Source: Defluviitalea saccharophila (lineage in GTDB: Bacteria > Bacillota > Clostridia > Lachnospirales > Defluviitaleaceae). From it: a stretch of 64,000 bases of DNA. The notes under the pieces are model-generated. The model searched no databases and was not told the DNA's origin. It worked only from the letters and a program-made list of their open reading frames with translations. How positions within the stretch are numbered: position 1 is the stretch's first letter; every line of letters starts with the position of its first letter. The stretch is taken from assembly GCF_038396635.1 (NCBI RefSeq), contig NZ_CP121687.1, forward strand, positions 2,594,592 to 2,658,591, given 5' to 3'. Below are positions 25,220 through 34,172 of this stretch, piece by piece. The translations under genes were made by a program, and so were the position numbers.

Positions 25220-26449
25220 TTATACGACTTGGAAGATATAAAACTTAAGATAATCCGTCTCTGGAACATTCCATAGAATGGGATGGTCTGGGGCCTGCTG
25301 GCGGGCTTCAATTTGTCTCAGGGATACGGAGGCATCTTTTGCAGCGCTTGTAAGCATTTTGCGGAATAAGTCATCCGTCATAAAGTGGCTGCAGCTGCAA
25401 GTAGCCAGGTATCCACCCCGAGGCAGCAGCTTCATGGCTTTTAAGTTAATCTCTTTGTATCCGCGGGCAGCGGATTGCACGGTCTTTCGGGATTTGGTAA
25501 AAGCCGGCGGGTCGAGTATAATAAAGTCATAGTCACGACATTTTTGCTCAGCCAGCTTTGTCAGCAGATCAAACACATCCTCGCACAGAAAATCCATTCT
25601 TCCATCCAAGCCATTGCGGAGGGCATTTGCTTTTGCCATGTCAATGGCTGACTCTGAAATATCTACGCTGGTTACATGTTCTGCGCCACCCAATGCTGCA
25701 TTGAGACCGAAGGAGCCGGTATGGGTAAAGCAGTCCAGTACTCGCTTGTCTCTGGCAATACGGGCTACAGCAGCACGGTTATACTTCTGATCCAGGAAAA
25801 AGCCGGTTTTTTGTCCGTTCTCCACATCTACCAGATATTTTACACCGTTTTCGCATATTTCCGTCACAGCAGATTCCGGTACAGGTATACTATCGGACTG
25901 GTACCAACCTTTATATTCTGGTAGGCCTTCCTTAGTACGTAGACCAATATCATTGCGCTCATAAATACCGGTAATCGTTTCGCCCATTTCAGTAAGTACA
26001 TCCCATAGGGCATGGTAAACCATGTCCTTGACAAGTTCCATGCCGAGGCTGGTAATTTGCACGGACAGAATATTGTTGTAGCGATCCACTGTCAGTCCTG
26101 GCATCTGATCAGCTTCACCATGAATCAGGCGACAACAAGCAAAATCTGCACCAGGCATGACGGTTTTTCTGTAACGAACGGCATATTCCACACGGCGGCG
26201 CCAAAAGCGAGCATCAAATACATCGTTGGCATTGCGTGAAATAAGTCGAACGGTAATTTTACTGGCACTATTGTAAAAGCCTGTACCCATAAAAGAGTTT
26301 CCGGCAAACACATCTACCAGTTCACCATTTTGTGGTACGCCCTCTATTTTAAGAATCTCTTCCCCATATACCCATGGATGGCCATCCTGGACACTGCGTT
26401 TTGCTTTGGGGGATATCATGACTTTGGGATACTGCCGTTCTTGCTTCAT
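25220..26449 (-). CDS. class I rRNA (cytosine-C5) methyltransferase, RlmI-like
   Basis: The 409-residue protein has an N-terminal PUA RNA-binding domain (KVMISPKAKRSVQDGHPWVY), an EEHD-like middle domain, and a Rossmann methyltransferase with VLDCFTHTGSFGLNAALGG (SAM binding) and YDFIILDPPAFTKSR (motif IV). A catalytic cysteine region CSCSHFM follows. This is the order of RlmI/YccW, which makes m5C in 23S rRNA. Base composition is somewhat richer in G+C than its neighbours. Monocistronic. Confidence 0.88.
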   Translation of the reverse strand: MKQERQYPKVMISPKAKRSVQDGHPWVYGEEILKIEGVPQNGELVDVFAGNSFMGTGFYNSASKITVRLISRNANDVFDARFWRRRVEYAVRYRKTVMPGADFACCRLIHGEADQMPGLTVDRYNNILSVQITSLGMELVKDMVYHALWDVLTEMGETITGIYERNDIGLRTKEGLPEYKGWYQSDSIPVPESAVTEICENGVKYLVDVENGQKTGFFLDQKYNRAAVARIARDKRVLDCFTHTGSFGLNAALGGAEHVTSVDISESAIDMAKANALRNGLDGRMDFLCEDVFDLLTKLAEQKCRDYDFIILDPPAFTKSRKTVQSAARGYKEINLKAMKLLPRGGYLATCSCSHFMTDDLFRKMLTSAAKDASVSLRQIEARQQAPDHPILWNVPETDYLKFYIFQVV

Positions 26450-26534
26450 TTGTGTCTTCCTTTCGAAATAAAATTTTCATGCGTTTGATTGTAGCATATT
26501 TCTATTTTGTCTTCAATGTTTATAAATTATTGAT

Positions 26535-26552
26535 GCCTGTTTGTCCGCATTT
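26535..26552 (+). repeat. 18-bp dispersed repeat, copy 2
   Basis: GCCTGTTTGTCCGCATTT differs by one base from copy 1 at 3611. It lies in the AT-rich 26450-26732 gap, which also holds a TTGACA box near 26580 as a possible promoter for the HD gene. Confidence 0.7.
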
Positions 26553-26732
26553 TCTCTCTATGAATAAAGCAAATTCCTATTGACAATAATTTATAACTGC
26601 TGTATTACTTATATAAAAAAAGTTGAAATTATACGGTAAAAATATGTGAATCCATCAATGAATATATGAAAGACATATAAAAAGGAAACATTACTGATGA
26701 ACCAAAGTTAATTTAATTTAGGAGGTTAGACG

Positions 26733-27326
26733 ATGAACCATATTACAAGAGAAGAGGCATTAGATTTATTAAAAAAATATAACAAGGAGCTTTTCCATAT
26801 TCAGCATGCACTGACTGTTGAGGCTGTTATGAAATGGTATGCCAAAGAATTAGGCTATGGAGATGAGGCAGACTATTGGGGAATTGTTGGATTATTGCAT
26901 GACATCGATTTCGAATTATATCCAGATGAACACTGTCTTAAAGCACCAGAATTGCTGCGTGAAGCTGGTGTAGGGGAAGATATAATTCATAGCGTTGTTT
27001 CTCATGGCTATGGAATTACTGTAGGATGTGGTGCTACAATTGATGTTGTCCCTGAGCATGAAATGGAGAAAGTCCTCTTTGCTGCAGATGAGTTAACAGG
27101 GCTAATTTGGGCGGCAGCTCTTATGCGTCCTTCAAAAAGTACAAAGGATATGGAACTAAAATCTCTTAAGAAGAAATACAAAAGCAAAGGTTTTGCTGCC
27201 GGCTGTTCAAGAGAAGTAATCGAGCGAGGTGCAGAGCTGCTAGGATGGGAGCTTGATAAGCTTCTTTCTATGACCCTTCAGGCAATGGCCGATAGCGAAG
27301 ATGTCATTAATCAGCAGCTACAATAG
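26733..27326 (+). CDS. HD-domain hydrolase
   Basis: The 197-residue protein has the HD metal-binding pattern: FHIQHALTVEAVMKWYAKEL, GLLHDIDFELYPDEHC (the HD dyad), VVSHGYG and FAADELTG. HD proteins are metal-dependent phosphohydrolases; this subgroup has no assigned substrate. GGAGG precedes the ATG. The last 19 codons of a paralogue survive at 40505-40561 (TFQAMANSEDIIKQQME against TLQAMADSEDVINQQLQ here). Confidence 0.85.
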   Translation: MNHITREEALDLLKKYNKELFHIQHALTVEAVMKWYAKELGYGDEADYWGIVGLLHDIDFELYPDEHCLKAPELLREAGVGEDIIHSVVSHGYGITVGCGATIDVVPEHEMEKVLFAADELTGLIWAAALMRPSKSTKDMELKSLKKKYKSKGFAAGCSREVIERGAELLGWELDKLLSMTLQAMADSEDVINQQLQ

Positions 27327-27448
27327 TCTAAAAAGCCTGGCAAAAAGAACCATGAAGAGAATGTAGTATAGTTTGCGCTCATATCTAATAACGTAGAGGA
27401 ATCAAAAAGTTATATGAGAGATCATTTAGTAAAAATGTTTCCAAATAA

Positions 27449-27477
27449 TTGACAATATATCTAAAATATAATATAAT
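27449..27477 (+). promoter_or_regulatory. sigma-A promoter of the two-gene membrane operon
   Basis: TTGACA at 27449-27454 and TATAAT at 27472-27477, spaced by exactly 17 bp. Confidence 0.8.
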
Positions 27478-27498
27478 CTTGATAATTATTAAGCAAAT

Positions 27499-27556
27499 AA
27501 GGATGGCGAAAGCCTCCTTTTTTAATACCTATTAAACCTAGTATTAAGATAGGTAT
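27499..27556 (+). promoter_or_regulatory. two-hairpin leader with intrinsic terminator
   Basis: AAGGATGGC and GCCTCCTT form a GAAA-loop hairpin followed by TTTTTT (27499-27524). Directly after it ATACCTAT (27525-27532) pairs with ATAGGTAT (27549-27556). Both lie between the promoter and the first start codon, suggesting attenuation. I do not recognise a riboswitch class. Confidence 0.65.
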
Positions 27557-27606
27557 ACTTTAAATTAAGCTACATATCTTTTTATGCAATGAAGGAGGGT
27601 GTTACT

Positions 27607-28029
27607 ATGTCATGTTTTATTGTACCGGTCGCAGAAGCTGTAGTGACGACCATCGTGACAAAAGTCATTGAAAATAAGGAAAAGAAACAGGATGCAGAAA
27701 AACTTGAACAAGGTATCCGTGTTTCCTCATTTGACAAGGAACGTTTTTCGAACAAACTGAGGAGACTAAATTATTTGCTTTGGGGAGGCGCGGGACTTCT
27801 TGCATTTGAGCATTTATGGCATGGAGAAATTCAACCGTTCTTCCCATTCCTTACAGCTGTAAACAATCCAGCTGATATGGCAGAAATGCTGCATGAAATA
27901 TCTACAGTGGGTGTCTCGATGGCGGTCCTTGTAACAGCTTCATGGGGTATTGCAACTTATGTAACCACACGCATTGAGAATAGGAAAGAATCTTTGATAA
28001 GCGCTGTGGAAATGAAAGGGGCTAATTAA
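27607..28029 (+). CDS. small membrane protein, first gene of a pair
   Basis: ATG 27607 follows AAGGAGGGTG. The 140-residue product starts MSCFIVPVAEAVVTTIVTKV, has a charged KENKEKKQD-type linker and two to three membrane helices (about 50-70, 100-120). The Cys and Pro near the N-terminus and EAVVTTIVTKV are distinctive but belong to no family I can name. Its stop overlaps the next start by one base (TAATG), so both are made together. Confidence 0.6.
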   Translation: MSCFIVPVAEAVVTTIVTKVIENKEKKQDAEKLEQGIRVSSFDKERFSNKLRRLNYLLWGGAGLLAFEHLWHGEIQPFFPFLTAVNNPADMAEMLHEISTVGVSMAVLVTASWGIATYVTTRIENRKESLISAVEMKGAN

Positions 28030-28340
28030 TGACGCTGTTATTAACTATACTAGCTGCTGTGATTACAACAGTGATTTGGTACTGCAATGAAAAAGCACGT
28101 CAGTTAAAGGTTGGTACCTTATGCTATATGTTCTGGGGTGCTTCTATGATGTGGCTGGTAGATGCTATTTTTGAATATGCAAAGTTGAGGGCAGAATATT
28201 TTACCCCTGCGGCTGAAGATATGCTCAATGATACTTTTCTTGGTGTATCCGTAATAACCTTGGCGTTAGTTATATGGGTATTAATATTGCTTGTAAAAGA
28301 TCCTCAGAATGTTGTAAAACAGGCGCTTAGGAAAAATTAA
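28029..28340 (+). CDS. small membrane protein, second gene of a pair
   Basis: The 103-residue product has three hydrophobic segments (about 2-18, 27-45, 72-92) and no recognised domain. It is coupled to the gene before it through a TAATG overlap, so the two probably form one membrane complex. The whole unit is controlled by the hairpin leader at 27499. Confidence 0.6.
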   Translation: MTLLLTILAAVITTVIWYCNEKARQLKVGTLCYMFWGASMMWLVDAIFEYAKLRAEYFTPAAEDMLNDTFLGVSVITLALVIWVLILLVKDPQNVVKQALRKN

Positions 28341-28378
28341 GGATCGCTTTTGCCATATTATTGGTGTGTTGTAAAAAT

Positions 28379-28422
28379 GCCGCCAGTTAAGAAAGGAAAA
28401 ATTCTTAATTGGCGGCGTTTTG
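28379..28422 (+). terminator. terminator of the membrane-protein pair
   Basis: GCCGCCAGTTAAGAA pairs with TTCTTAATTGGCGGC, followed by GTTTTGC. Confidence 0.85.
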
Positions 28423-28520
28423 CTGTATCAATATATTTTTTGAAAATATATTTGCTAGACATAGATATTTGTGTAATGACAATTCGTTCCTGGTATATAT
28501 TTTGGTTTTGTTCGGGGTGT

Positions 28521-29060
28521 CTATTCTAAGTCTTTTTTCAGTGCTCTGAGCTTAAGACTGCAGTGTACCAGAAGGTAAATGTAAAGAACAAGCATTAGTG
28601 ACCAGAAAACAGTAAATACAGCACTGACAGCGCTATCAAACATCTTTAATGTATTAGGAATTACACAGCTCAGGAATATTATAAGAAGTGGAAGCATACG
28701 TGTTTTCATTATATGTGAGATCATGTTTGCACGAGAAGTGTTGTCAGAAAAAATCTCTCCGTCATTCTCATTTGTTATGCTGGAAGTAGATTTTCTGAAA
28801 TACAGCCAGCCCACACAGTGGCCGAGATACTCCCAGCCGTAATCCTGAACCATTTGCATATAATCTTCATTTTCCTTGTTGTTTCTAAAATCAAGTCTAT
28901 AGATCACATCTTCCGGTGGGCATTTTTCAAAATGATAGAAATAGGGAGGAACCATTTTAGTCAGCTTCCAGCCTTTCTTATGTTCTTCTCTTAGCCATAT
29001 TTCTTCTTCCTTAAAGTCGGCAATTGTATAAAAACGAATTTTTAATTTGGTTTCACCCAT
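28521..29060 (-). CDS. DUF2812 membrane protein
   Basis: The N-terminal half has the DUF2812 pattern (LREEHKKGWKLTKMVPPYFY, HFEKCPPEDVIYRLDF, YGWEYLGHCVGWLYFRK). Two membrane helices follow (about 132-150 and 158-178). DUF2812 proteins are regularly encoded with PadR regulators. ATG 29060 follows GGAGGAG and begins one base after the PadR stop, so expression is coupled. The role is unknown; a target or partner of the PadR system is the usual inference. Confidence 0.82.
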   Translation of the reverse strand: MGETKLKIRFYTIADFKEEEIWLREEHKKGWKLTKMVPPYFYHFEKCPPEDVIYRLDFRNNKENEDYMQMVQDYGWEYLGHCVGWLYFRKSTSSITNENDGEIFSDNTSRANMISHIMKTRMLPLLIIFLSCVIPNTLKMFDSAVSAVFTVFWSLMLVLYIYLLVHCSLKLRALKKDLE

Positions 29061-29061
29061 G

Positions 29062-29376
29062 TTATATCTCCTCCCGACTGTTTTTATATAAACGTTCAAT
29101 TCGACTTATTTCAATATTGAGTATTTCTTGTCCGAGTGAGGTTATTTTATAAAGTTTTCGCTTGTTCTCTTCGCAAAAGAATTCAATCAAGCCGTCTTTT
29201 TCCATTTTTGATAGTGTCCCGTACATTGTTCCCGGACTAATGGTAACCTCACCATTGGTCATTTGCTTTACCTGTTGGCTAATTCCATAGCCATGTTGTG
29301 GCTTTTGAAGGCAAAACAGGATATAAAAACCTGTTTCTGTCATAGGTATATATATTCTTCTAATTTTGTCGTTCAT
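29062..29376 (-). CDS. PadR-family transcriptional regulator
   Basis: The 104-residue protein is a small PadR winged helix: FYILFCLQKPQHGYGISQQV, VTISPGTMYGTLSKMEKDGL and the beta wing FFCEENKRKLYKIT. PadR proteins repress their own operon and a neighbouring membrane protein gene and respond to phenolics, drugs or cell-envelope stress. AGGAGG is 5' of the ATG. Two operator-like repeats lie just upstream. Confidence 0.9.
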   Translation of the reverse strand: MNDKIRRIYIPMTETGFYILFCLQKPQHGYGISQQVKQMTNGEVTISPGTMYGTLSKMEKDGLIEFFCEENKRKLYKITSLGQEILNIEISRIERLYKNSREEI

Positions 29377-29406
29377 ACGTCCTCCTTATATATATCAATT
29401 CGATAC

Positions 29407-29443
29407 ATCGAGATTCGATATAAAAATTATATCGAGATTCGAT
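29407..29443. promoter_or_regulatory. candidate PadR operator, two direct repeats
   Basis: ATCGAGATTCGAT occurs at 29407-29419 and again at 29431-29443, 24 bp apart, with ATTCGATAC beside the first. Each unit is partly palindromic (TCGA). They lie in the promoter region of the PadR-DUF2812 operon, the expected place for autorepression. Confidence 0.7.
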
Positions 29444-29538
29444 GTAATTGTCAATAGAAAAGATAAAAAATATCTTCTCAGCGATCAAGGGCAGGGGCGT
29501 CGTGAGTCCTCATACGTATAAAGACATAAATTATTTTT

Positions 29539-29593
29539 GTAAGGTTGACATTACAAAACATGGCGAGTATACTGTGAGTAAAGTCAACCTTAC
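29539..29593 (+). promoter_or_regulatory. promoter embedded in an 11-bp inverted repeat
   Basis: GTAAGGTTGAC (29539-29549) and GTCAACCTTAC (29583-29593) are perfect inverted arms. The first contains the -35 TTGACA (29545-29550); TATACT (29568-29573) is the -10 at 17 bp. The second arm lies near the start of transcription. The XRE product probably binds both arms to repress itself. Confidence 0.75.
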
Positions 29594-29608
29594 AGGAAGG
29601 AGTTTTTA

Positions 29609-29872
29609 ATGAAAAATCGACTTAGAAAATTAAGAGAGCAGAAAGGTTTAACCCAAGAGCAGCTGGGAGAGATAGTGGGTGTTTCCAGACAGGCAATTAA
29701 CGCCATTGAAACAGAAAAGTTTGAACCCTCTATTTGGCTTGCTTACGACATATCACAAGTGTTTGGATGTACTATTGAAGAAGTATTTTTATTTGAAGAA
29801 AGTCCAAGAAAATCCCGTGCAGACAGCAGCAGAAGGAGGAATACAAATGGCAATAAGAAACTTGCGATATAA
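29609..29872 (+). CDS. XRE-family HTH regulator
   Basis: The 87-residue protein has a complete Cro/CI helix-turn-helix in its first 65 residues (LRKLREQKGLTQEQLGEIVG, VSRQAINAIETEKFEPS, LAYDISQVFGCTIEEVFLF), the compact YozG-like type. The charged tail (SRADSSRRRNTNGNK) overlaps the deformylase start by 26 bp. AGGAAGGAG serves the ATG. It is likely autoregulated through the inverted repeat at 29539-29593. Confidence 0.9.
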   Translation: MKNRLRKLREQKGLTQEQLGEIVGVSRQAINAIETEKFEPSIWLAYDISQVFGCTIEEVFLFEESPRKSRADSSRRRNTNGNKKLAI

Positions 29873-30302
29873 CAATGACAGCATTTTGCGTAAAAGATGT
29901 AAAGAAGTAACTCAGATTGATGACAAGATCAGGCAAATTCTTGAGGATATGATGGATACACTTCATCATACTGAAAACGGTGCTGCATTGGCAGCCAACC
30001 AAATAGGAATTCTAAAACGATTGGTAGTAATTGATTATTGTGGATATACGCTTAAACTAATCAATCCACAAATCATAGAATCTAGCGGTGTCCAAGAATG
30101 TATAGAAGGATGTCTTAGTTTTCCCAATCGTTTTGTAAAAACCATTCGTCCTCAAAAAGTGACAGTTAGAGCTTTGAATGAAAATGGTGAAGAAATTATA
30201 GTGACAGGCGAAGATAAAATGGCCAAATGCTTTTGCCATGAACTAGAGCACTTAGACGGAGAAATTTTTTTGGATAAAGCGATTGAGGAAATAGAGATAT
30301 AA
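29847..30302 (+). CDS. def: peptide deformylase
   Basis: ATG 29847 follows AAGGAGG and lies inside the regulator gene. The 151-residue enzyme has all three deformylase motifs: NGAALAANQIG (motif 1), EGCLSFP (motif 2, metal Cys) and CHELEHLDG (motif 3, HExxH-type). It removes the N-formyl group from new proteins in the cytoplasm. The pairing with an XRE regulator instead of fmt or priA suggests an extra, separately regulated copy. Upstream in-frame starts inside the XRE gene have no ribosome site. Confidence 0.92.
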   Translation: MAIRNLRYNNDSILRKRCKEVTQIDDKIRQILEDMMDTLHHTENGAALAANQIGILKRLVVIDYCGYTLKLINPQIIESSGVQECIEGCLSFPNRFVKTIRPQKVTVRALNENGEEIIVTGEDKMAKCFCHELEHLDGEIFLDKAIEEIEI

Positions 30303-30463
30303 ATTGTTAGAGACAAAAGATATTTTGTTAAGGCTTATAAGGACAAGTTATTTAAATAGAAAACTATCCAGAGGGTTGGGTAAAATTGTTTTGCTCTTTT
30401 TCCTCCTAAAGTGGTATAATGTGCTTAAAGGATTCTACATTATTCGACAGTATAGGAGGCTAG

Positions 30464-31948
30464 ATGTTGATGCAGCAAGATCATTACAATGTCCAAAGAG
30501 TTCATCGAGTGAATATTTTAATAACGATTGTTTTAGTTTTTTTAATCTGTATACCGGTTGTATTGACTAGGGGTATTACGGGGGCTATGGCGATTATCAT
30601 AGCGGGGCTATCGGTCTTAATAATGAGCGTAATTGTTTATTTTTTACCAATCAAAAATTATGTAAAAGGATTTTGTCTGTCTTTATTGCCGTGCATAGTG
30701 ATTATCGCGCTTTTCGTGGCAGATGGGTATAGTTTAAATAAGCACTATATTATACTTTTGACTATAGCTATGGTCACACTCTATTTTAAGAAAGAGCTCA
30801 TTCTATTACTAGGGCTATTGATTGATATGGCATATATCTTTTTGTTTTTCTCATTCCCTGAAAGCTTGTTAGGGATCAATAAAGATCTTAGAGGATTTTT
30901 TACAGTCTTTTTTATTATAAATGCAATTATTATTCTATTGTACCTATTGACAAAGTGGGGGCGACAACTCATAAAAGATGCCTATCAAAAAGAGCTCGAA
31001 GCTGAAAATCTTGTAAACAAGTTAACGTCAGCTTTTAATTCAATCGAAGAAGTTTCGGATTTGCTTGATGAACATATTACGAGTTTTAAAAATGATATTA
31101 ATACAATTTATCATTCAAGCAAAGGAATAATAGAATCCGTGGAACAAATGAGCAATTGTATACAGGAAGAAGCAGAAAGCGGAAATATCATCAATGACTC
31201 AATGAGTCAATCTGTGACTAAAATGGGTGAAACAATTAATATTAGTAAGAATATTGTTATGGAATCCCAAAGCATGAATGCAAAGGTTCAGGAAGGCTGG
31301 CATAAAATCAATCAAGTTACAAACTACATGGATACTGTTGGTTCTACTATCAGTACGACTACGCTGACGGTTTCTGATCTACAGATGAGTCTTGAAAGAG
31401 TAAATGATTTACTAAATAGTATCCAGGCAATCTCTAATCAGACAAATTTGCTAGCCCTAAATGCTGCAATTGAATCTGCACGGGCAGGGGAGCATGGAAA
31501 GGGATTTGCAGTAGTTGCCGAAGAAGTAAGAAAACTGGCAGAACAGAGTTCTCGTATTACTTCGGATATTGCTGAGGTAACCACAGAGTTATCGAATAAG
31601 TCGAAAGAAGCACAAGAACAATCCATCCAAGGTGAAGCTTCCATTACAGAGGGAAGAAGATTGCTTAAGGAGATTTCTGCGTATTTTGAAGAAATTAAAA
31701 ACGCTTATAAAAATATTGATAAAGGGTTATCAAACGGGATAAACGAAATAGCGTTAACTGTGGACAATTTCGCCAGGATTCAAAATCAAATTGAAAACGT
31801 GTCTGCAATCTCGCAACAAAATGCAGCAGCAACTGAGGAGATTATATCAACTGTAGAAAACGAACACTCATTGATTACTTCGATTAACACAGCTGTTGCT
31901 GAAATAAAGGAGTTAAGTCAAAAACTTCGTGAAATGACAAAAAATTAG
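30464..31948 (+). CDS. methyl-accepting chemotaxis protein with multi-helix membrane sensor
   Basis: The first 170 residues hold about six membrane helices and no periplasmic domain, so the sensor is probably membrane-embedded. The C-terminal part is a long coiled-coil signalling domain with the conserved tip [21 protein letters not shown] followed by [16 protein letters not shown]. The tip recruits CheA/CheW. The ATG is close behind AGGAGG (30454-30459); a second ATG at 30470 has better spacing. A TATAAT box lies near 30415. The input signal is unknown. Confidence 0.9.
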   Translation: MLMQQDHYNVQRVHRVNILITIVLVFLICIPVVLTRGITGAMAIIIAGLSVLIMSVIVYFLPIKNYVKGFCLSLLPCIVIIALFVADGYSLNKHYIILLTIAMVTLYFKKELILLLGLLIDMAYIFLFFSFPESLLGINKDLRGFFTVFFIINAIIILLYLLTKWGRQLIKDAYQKELEAENLVNKLTSAFNSIEEVSDLLDEHITSFKNDINTIYHSSKGIIESVEQMSNCIQEEAESGNIINDSMSQSVTKMGETINISKNIVMESQSMNAKVQEGWHKINQVTNYMDTVGSTISTTTLTVSDLQMSLERVNDLLNSIQAISNQTNLLALNAAIESARAGEHGKGFAVVAEEVRKLAEQSSRITSDIAEVTTELSNKSKEAQEQSIQGEASITEGRRLLKEISAYFEEIKNAYKNIDKGLSNGINEIALTVDNFARIQNQIENVSAISQQNAAATEEIISTVENEHSLITSINTAVAEIKELSQKLREMTKN

Positions 31949-31992
31949 GGATAAAAAAGGGACATTTGTCGCCGTTATGAAACTAAAGCAAG

Positions 31993-32042
31993 CCTAAAGG
32001 ATTGATAGGGTTAAATCCATTATCCCTATCAATCCTTTTAGG
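31993..32042 (+). terminator. terminator of the chemoreceptor gene
   Basis: CCTAAAGGATTGATAGGG pairs with CCCTATCAATCCTTTTAGG over nearly its full length, followed by TTGTTTTT. Confidence 0.85.
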
Positions 32043-32146
32043 TTGTTTTTAGGACGAAATTATTGTATAACATTATTAGTTAGAAAGCAGGTGATTTCTT
32101 TATTCCCTGAGCAGTTTAATGGTGAGACCTTATGTTAATTTGCGGG

Positions 32147-32164
32147 AAATTTGGACAAACAGGC
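32147..32164 (-). repeat. 18-bp dispersed repeat, copy 3
   Basis: Minus strand GCCTGTTTGTCCAAATTT, one base different from copy 1. It lies 72 bp upstream of the phosphate symporter gene. Confidence 0.7.
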
Positions 32165-32235
32165 AGCGATAAACAAAATCATAAATTTCGGTACGAAACA
32201 GATGATACATTTAAGGCGAAGCAAAAAATAATACG

Positions 32236-33948
32236 ATGGAAATCATAATGAATTTACTGCTTATGTTAGGTGGAGTTGCTGTATTCATGTTTGGCATGAA
32301 GCAGATGAGCTCTGGTTTGGAAAAAAGCGCAGGTTCAGGGATACGAAATCTTTTTAAGAAATTCAATAAAGATAGAATTCTTAATTATGGAATCGGAATA
32401 GGGGCTACCGCACTTGTCCAATCTTCTTCAGCGACTTCGATCATGACAGTCGGACTTGCCCATGCAAACATTGTAACCGTTAAGCAAGGCGCAGGCTTTA
32501 TTTTAGGAGCAAAAGTGGGTACCACGCTTACAGCATTTTTATTTGCCCTTTCAGGCATCGGCAAAGGCAGTTTTAATATAAGCTATGTTTTTTCAGCGAT
32601 TGCATTTGTTGGTGTTATGATTGTTTTTGCCACCAGCAACGAAACCCTTAATAAAATTGCACCATTGTTAATCGGATTTGGAATGTTGTTTATCGGAATG
32701 GAAGTAATGGAAACTGCAATCGGCGGTGCAGATTCTATGTTGAGTATTCAACTTTCAAAAGTATTTCAATATGATATCATGCAAAACCCTATCTTATTGG
32801 TTATATTAGGAATTCTCTTTACAGGCATCATACAGTCATCTACTGCAGCAACCGGTGTTTTTATCGCTTTCTTGGCTACGGGAGTTATTCACAGTATAGA
32901 TCAATCGTTTTTCTTGGTGATGGGTGCAAATATAGGAACCTGTATTGATGGTATTATGGCTTCTTTAACCACTAATGCCAACGGGAAACGTATTGCACTA
33001 TTCCATCTGATTACCAGCGTAATTGGCGCAGTATCATTTTTGATTATTCTAATTCTTTTCAGAACACCCATTATCGGCATATTTGAAAGTTTATTTCCTG
33101 GAAGACCCCAGTTTAGCCTTGCAACATACAATCTGATTTATAATAGTAATTACACCTTGGTGCTGCTTGTATTTATCGACCCATTAGTTGATTTTGTGAC
33201 AAGTTTGGTGAAAGATAAGCAAGAGAAGCTGGAAGAAGTATCGTATATTGATGAGCGTTTCTTACAGACTCCGGCGGTTGCCATTGAACAAGCATTGAGA
33301 GAGTTGTATGATATGGCGATTCTCGCAAAGGAAAACCTTGATCGTTCATTTTCTTCATTGGTTAACGAAGATATGAGTGAAAGTAAAAAAATTGCCGAGA
33401 CTGAATATCGTATTGATTTCTTAACCAATAAAATCACAAGTTTTTTAATTAAAATTTCCTCAGTTACTAAATTCGCTGGTGACGAAAAACTGATTGGCGG
33501 ATTGCATCATGTAACAAACGACATTGAGAGGCTGGGCGATTACGCAGTTCTTTTGGCAAAAGAAACTAATTATATGAAAGAAAATAATGTGAAATTTTTA
33601 GATCAGACCAAAGAAGAGCTTAACAAAATTTACACACATATATCCGAAATGTTCGACTTAGGGTTTGATGCATTTACAAAGCGAAGAACCAAAAACTTCA
33701 AAATAATTTCAAACATCCATAAGGAAACTAAGAAATTAATATCTACTACCCGTGACGAACATGTGGTACGCCTAAGTTCCGAAATGTACCCTGTTGAGGT
33801 ATCAAAAAGCATTTATAACGTCTTGTTTTCATTACAAAGAATATCGGATCATATTGTGAATATTGCTTATTCGGTTCGATCCACCACTGGAAGTAAAACA
33901 GAAGCTTTGCAAGCCATTGAAAGAGAAATGAAGAAAGCTGGAAGATAA
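32236..33948 (+). CDS. Na/Pi-cotransporter family protein with PhoU-like domain
   Basis: The 570-residue protein has two inverted Na/Pi cotransport repeats with the QSSSATSIMTVG and QSSTAATGVFIA signatures in about eight membrane helices (1-320). A helical PhoU-like domain follows (about 345-555; for example HHVTNDIERLGDYAVLLAKE and LQRISDHIVNIAYSV). Such proteins import or export phosphate with sodium. The start ATG has no strong Shine-Dalgarno; ATG 32248 is an alternative. Monocistronic. Confidence 0.88.
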   Translation: MEIIMNLLLMLGGVAVFMFGMKQMSSGLEKSAGSGIRNLFKKFNKDRILNYGIGIGATALVQSSSATSIMTVGLAHANIVTVKQGAGFILGAKVGTTLTAFLFALSGIGKGSFNISYVFSAIAFVGVMIVFATSNETLNKIAPLLIGFGMLFIGMEVMETAIGGADSMLSIQLSKVFQYDIMQNPILLVILGILFTGIIQSSTAATGVFIAFLATGVIHSIDQSFFLVMGANIGTCIDGIMASLTTNANGKRIALFHLITSVIGAVSFLIILILFRTPIIGIFESLFPGRPQFSLATYNLIYNSNYTLVLLVFIDPLVDFVTSLVKDKQEKLEEVSYIDERFLQTPAVAIEQALRELYDMAILAKENLDRSFSSLVNEDMSESKKIAETEYRIDFLTNKITSFLIKISSVTKFAGDEKLIGGLHHVTNDIERLGDYAVLLAKETNYMKENNVKFLDQTKEELNKIYTHISEMFDLGFDAFTKRRTKNFKIISNIHKETKKLISTTRDEHVVRLSSEMYPVEVSKSIYNVLFSLQRISDHIVNIAYSVRSTTGSKTEALQAIEREMKKAGR

Positions 33949-33951
33949 TAG

Positions 33952-34089
33952 GGGAAATCCAAGCCACAGGCAAAACTTAAAACTATTTTTGAAAAGTTTT
34001 ATAGGCCGGATTCTGCTCGCTCAACAAACATTTGCGGTGCAGGGCTTGGTTTGGTCATTTATAAAAAAGGCATTATAAGAAAATCTTAA
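33952..34089 (+). pseudogene. 3' remnant of a VanS-like histidine kinase gene
   Basis: The frame from 33964 reads PQAKLKTIFEKFYRPDSARS, then TNICGAGLGLVI and a divergent tail. It is nearly the same as PQAKLDTIFEKFYRLDSARS, TNTGGAGLGLAI in the intact VanS at 36652. The DNA after it (34090-34140) also matches the DNA after the intact vanS (37800-37855). So the locus once had a second vanS copy in front of the carboxypeptidase gene. Confidence 0.8.
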
Positions 34090-34095
34090 GAAATT
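34084..34095 (+). promoter_or_regulatory. candidate VanR box
   Basis: TCTTAAGAAATT differs by one base from the 12-bp VanR-binding consensus TCGTANGAAATT known for VanA-type clusters. It lies upstream of the carboxypeptidase gene where VanR-P would activate. Confidence 0.5.
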
Positions 34096-34172
34096 TATAA
34101 GATGAAGTTTAAACATGGCTTTTTATTTTGTGATTAAATAAGTATCATCACAGAATAAGGAGCTGTTTTATT

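Noticed and set aside
27480-27560. Fluoride or c-di-GMP riboswitch in the leader of the membrane-protein pair
   Set aside because: The GGATGGC start is suggestive, but the conserved core of either class cannot be found.
30304-30570. 88-codon ORF between deformylase and chemoreceptor
   Set aside because: It has no ribosome site, extends into the chemoreceptor gene in another frame and shows no family pattern.
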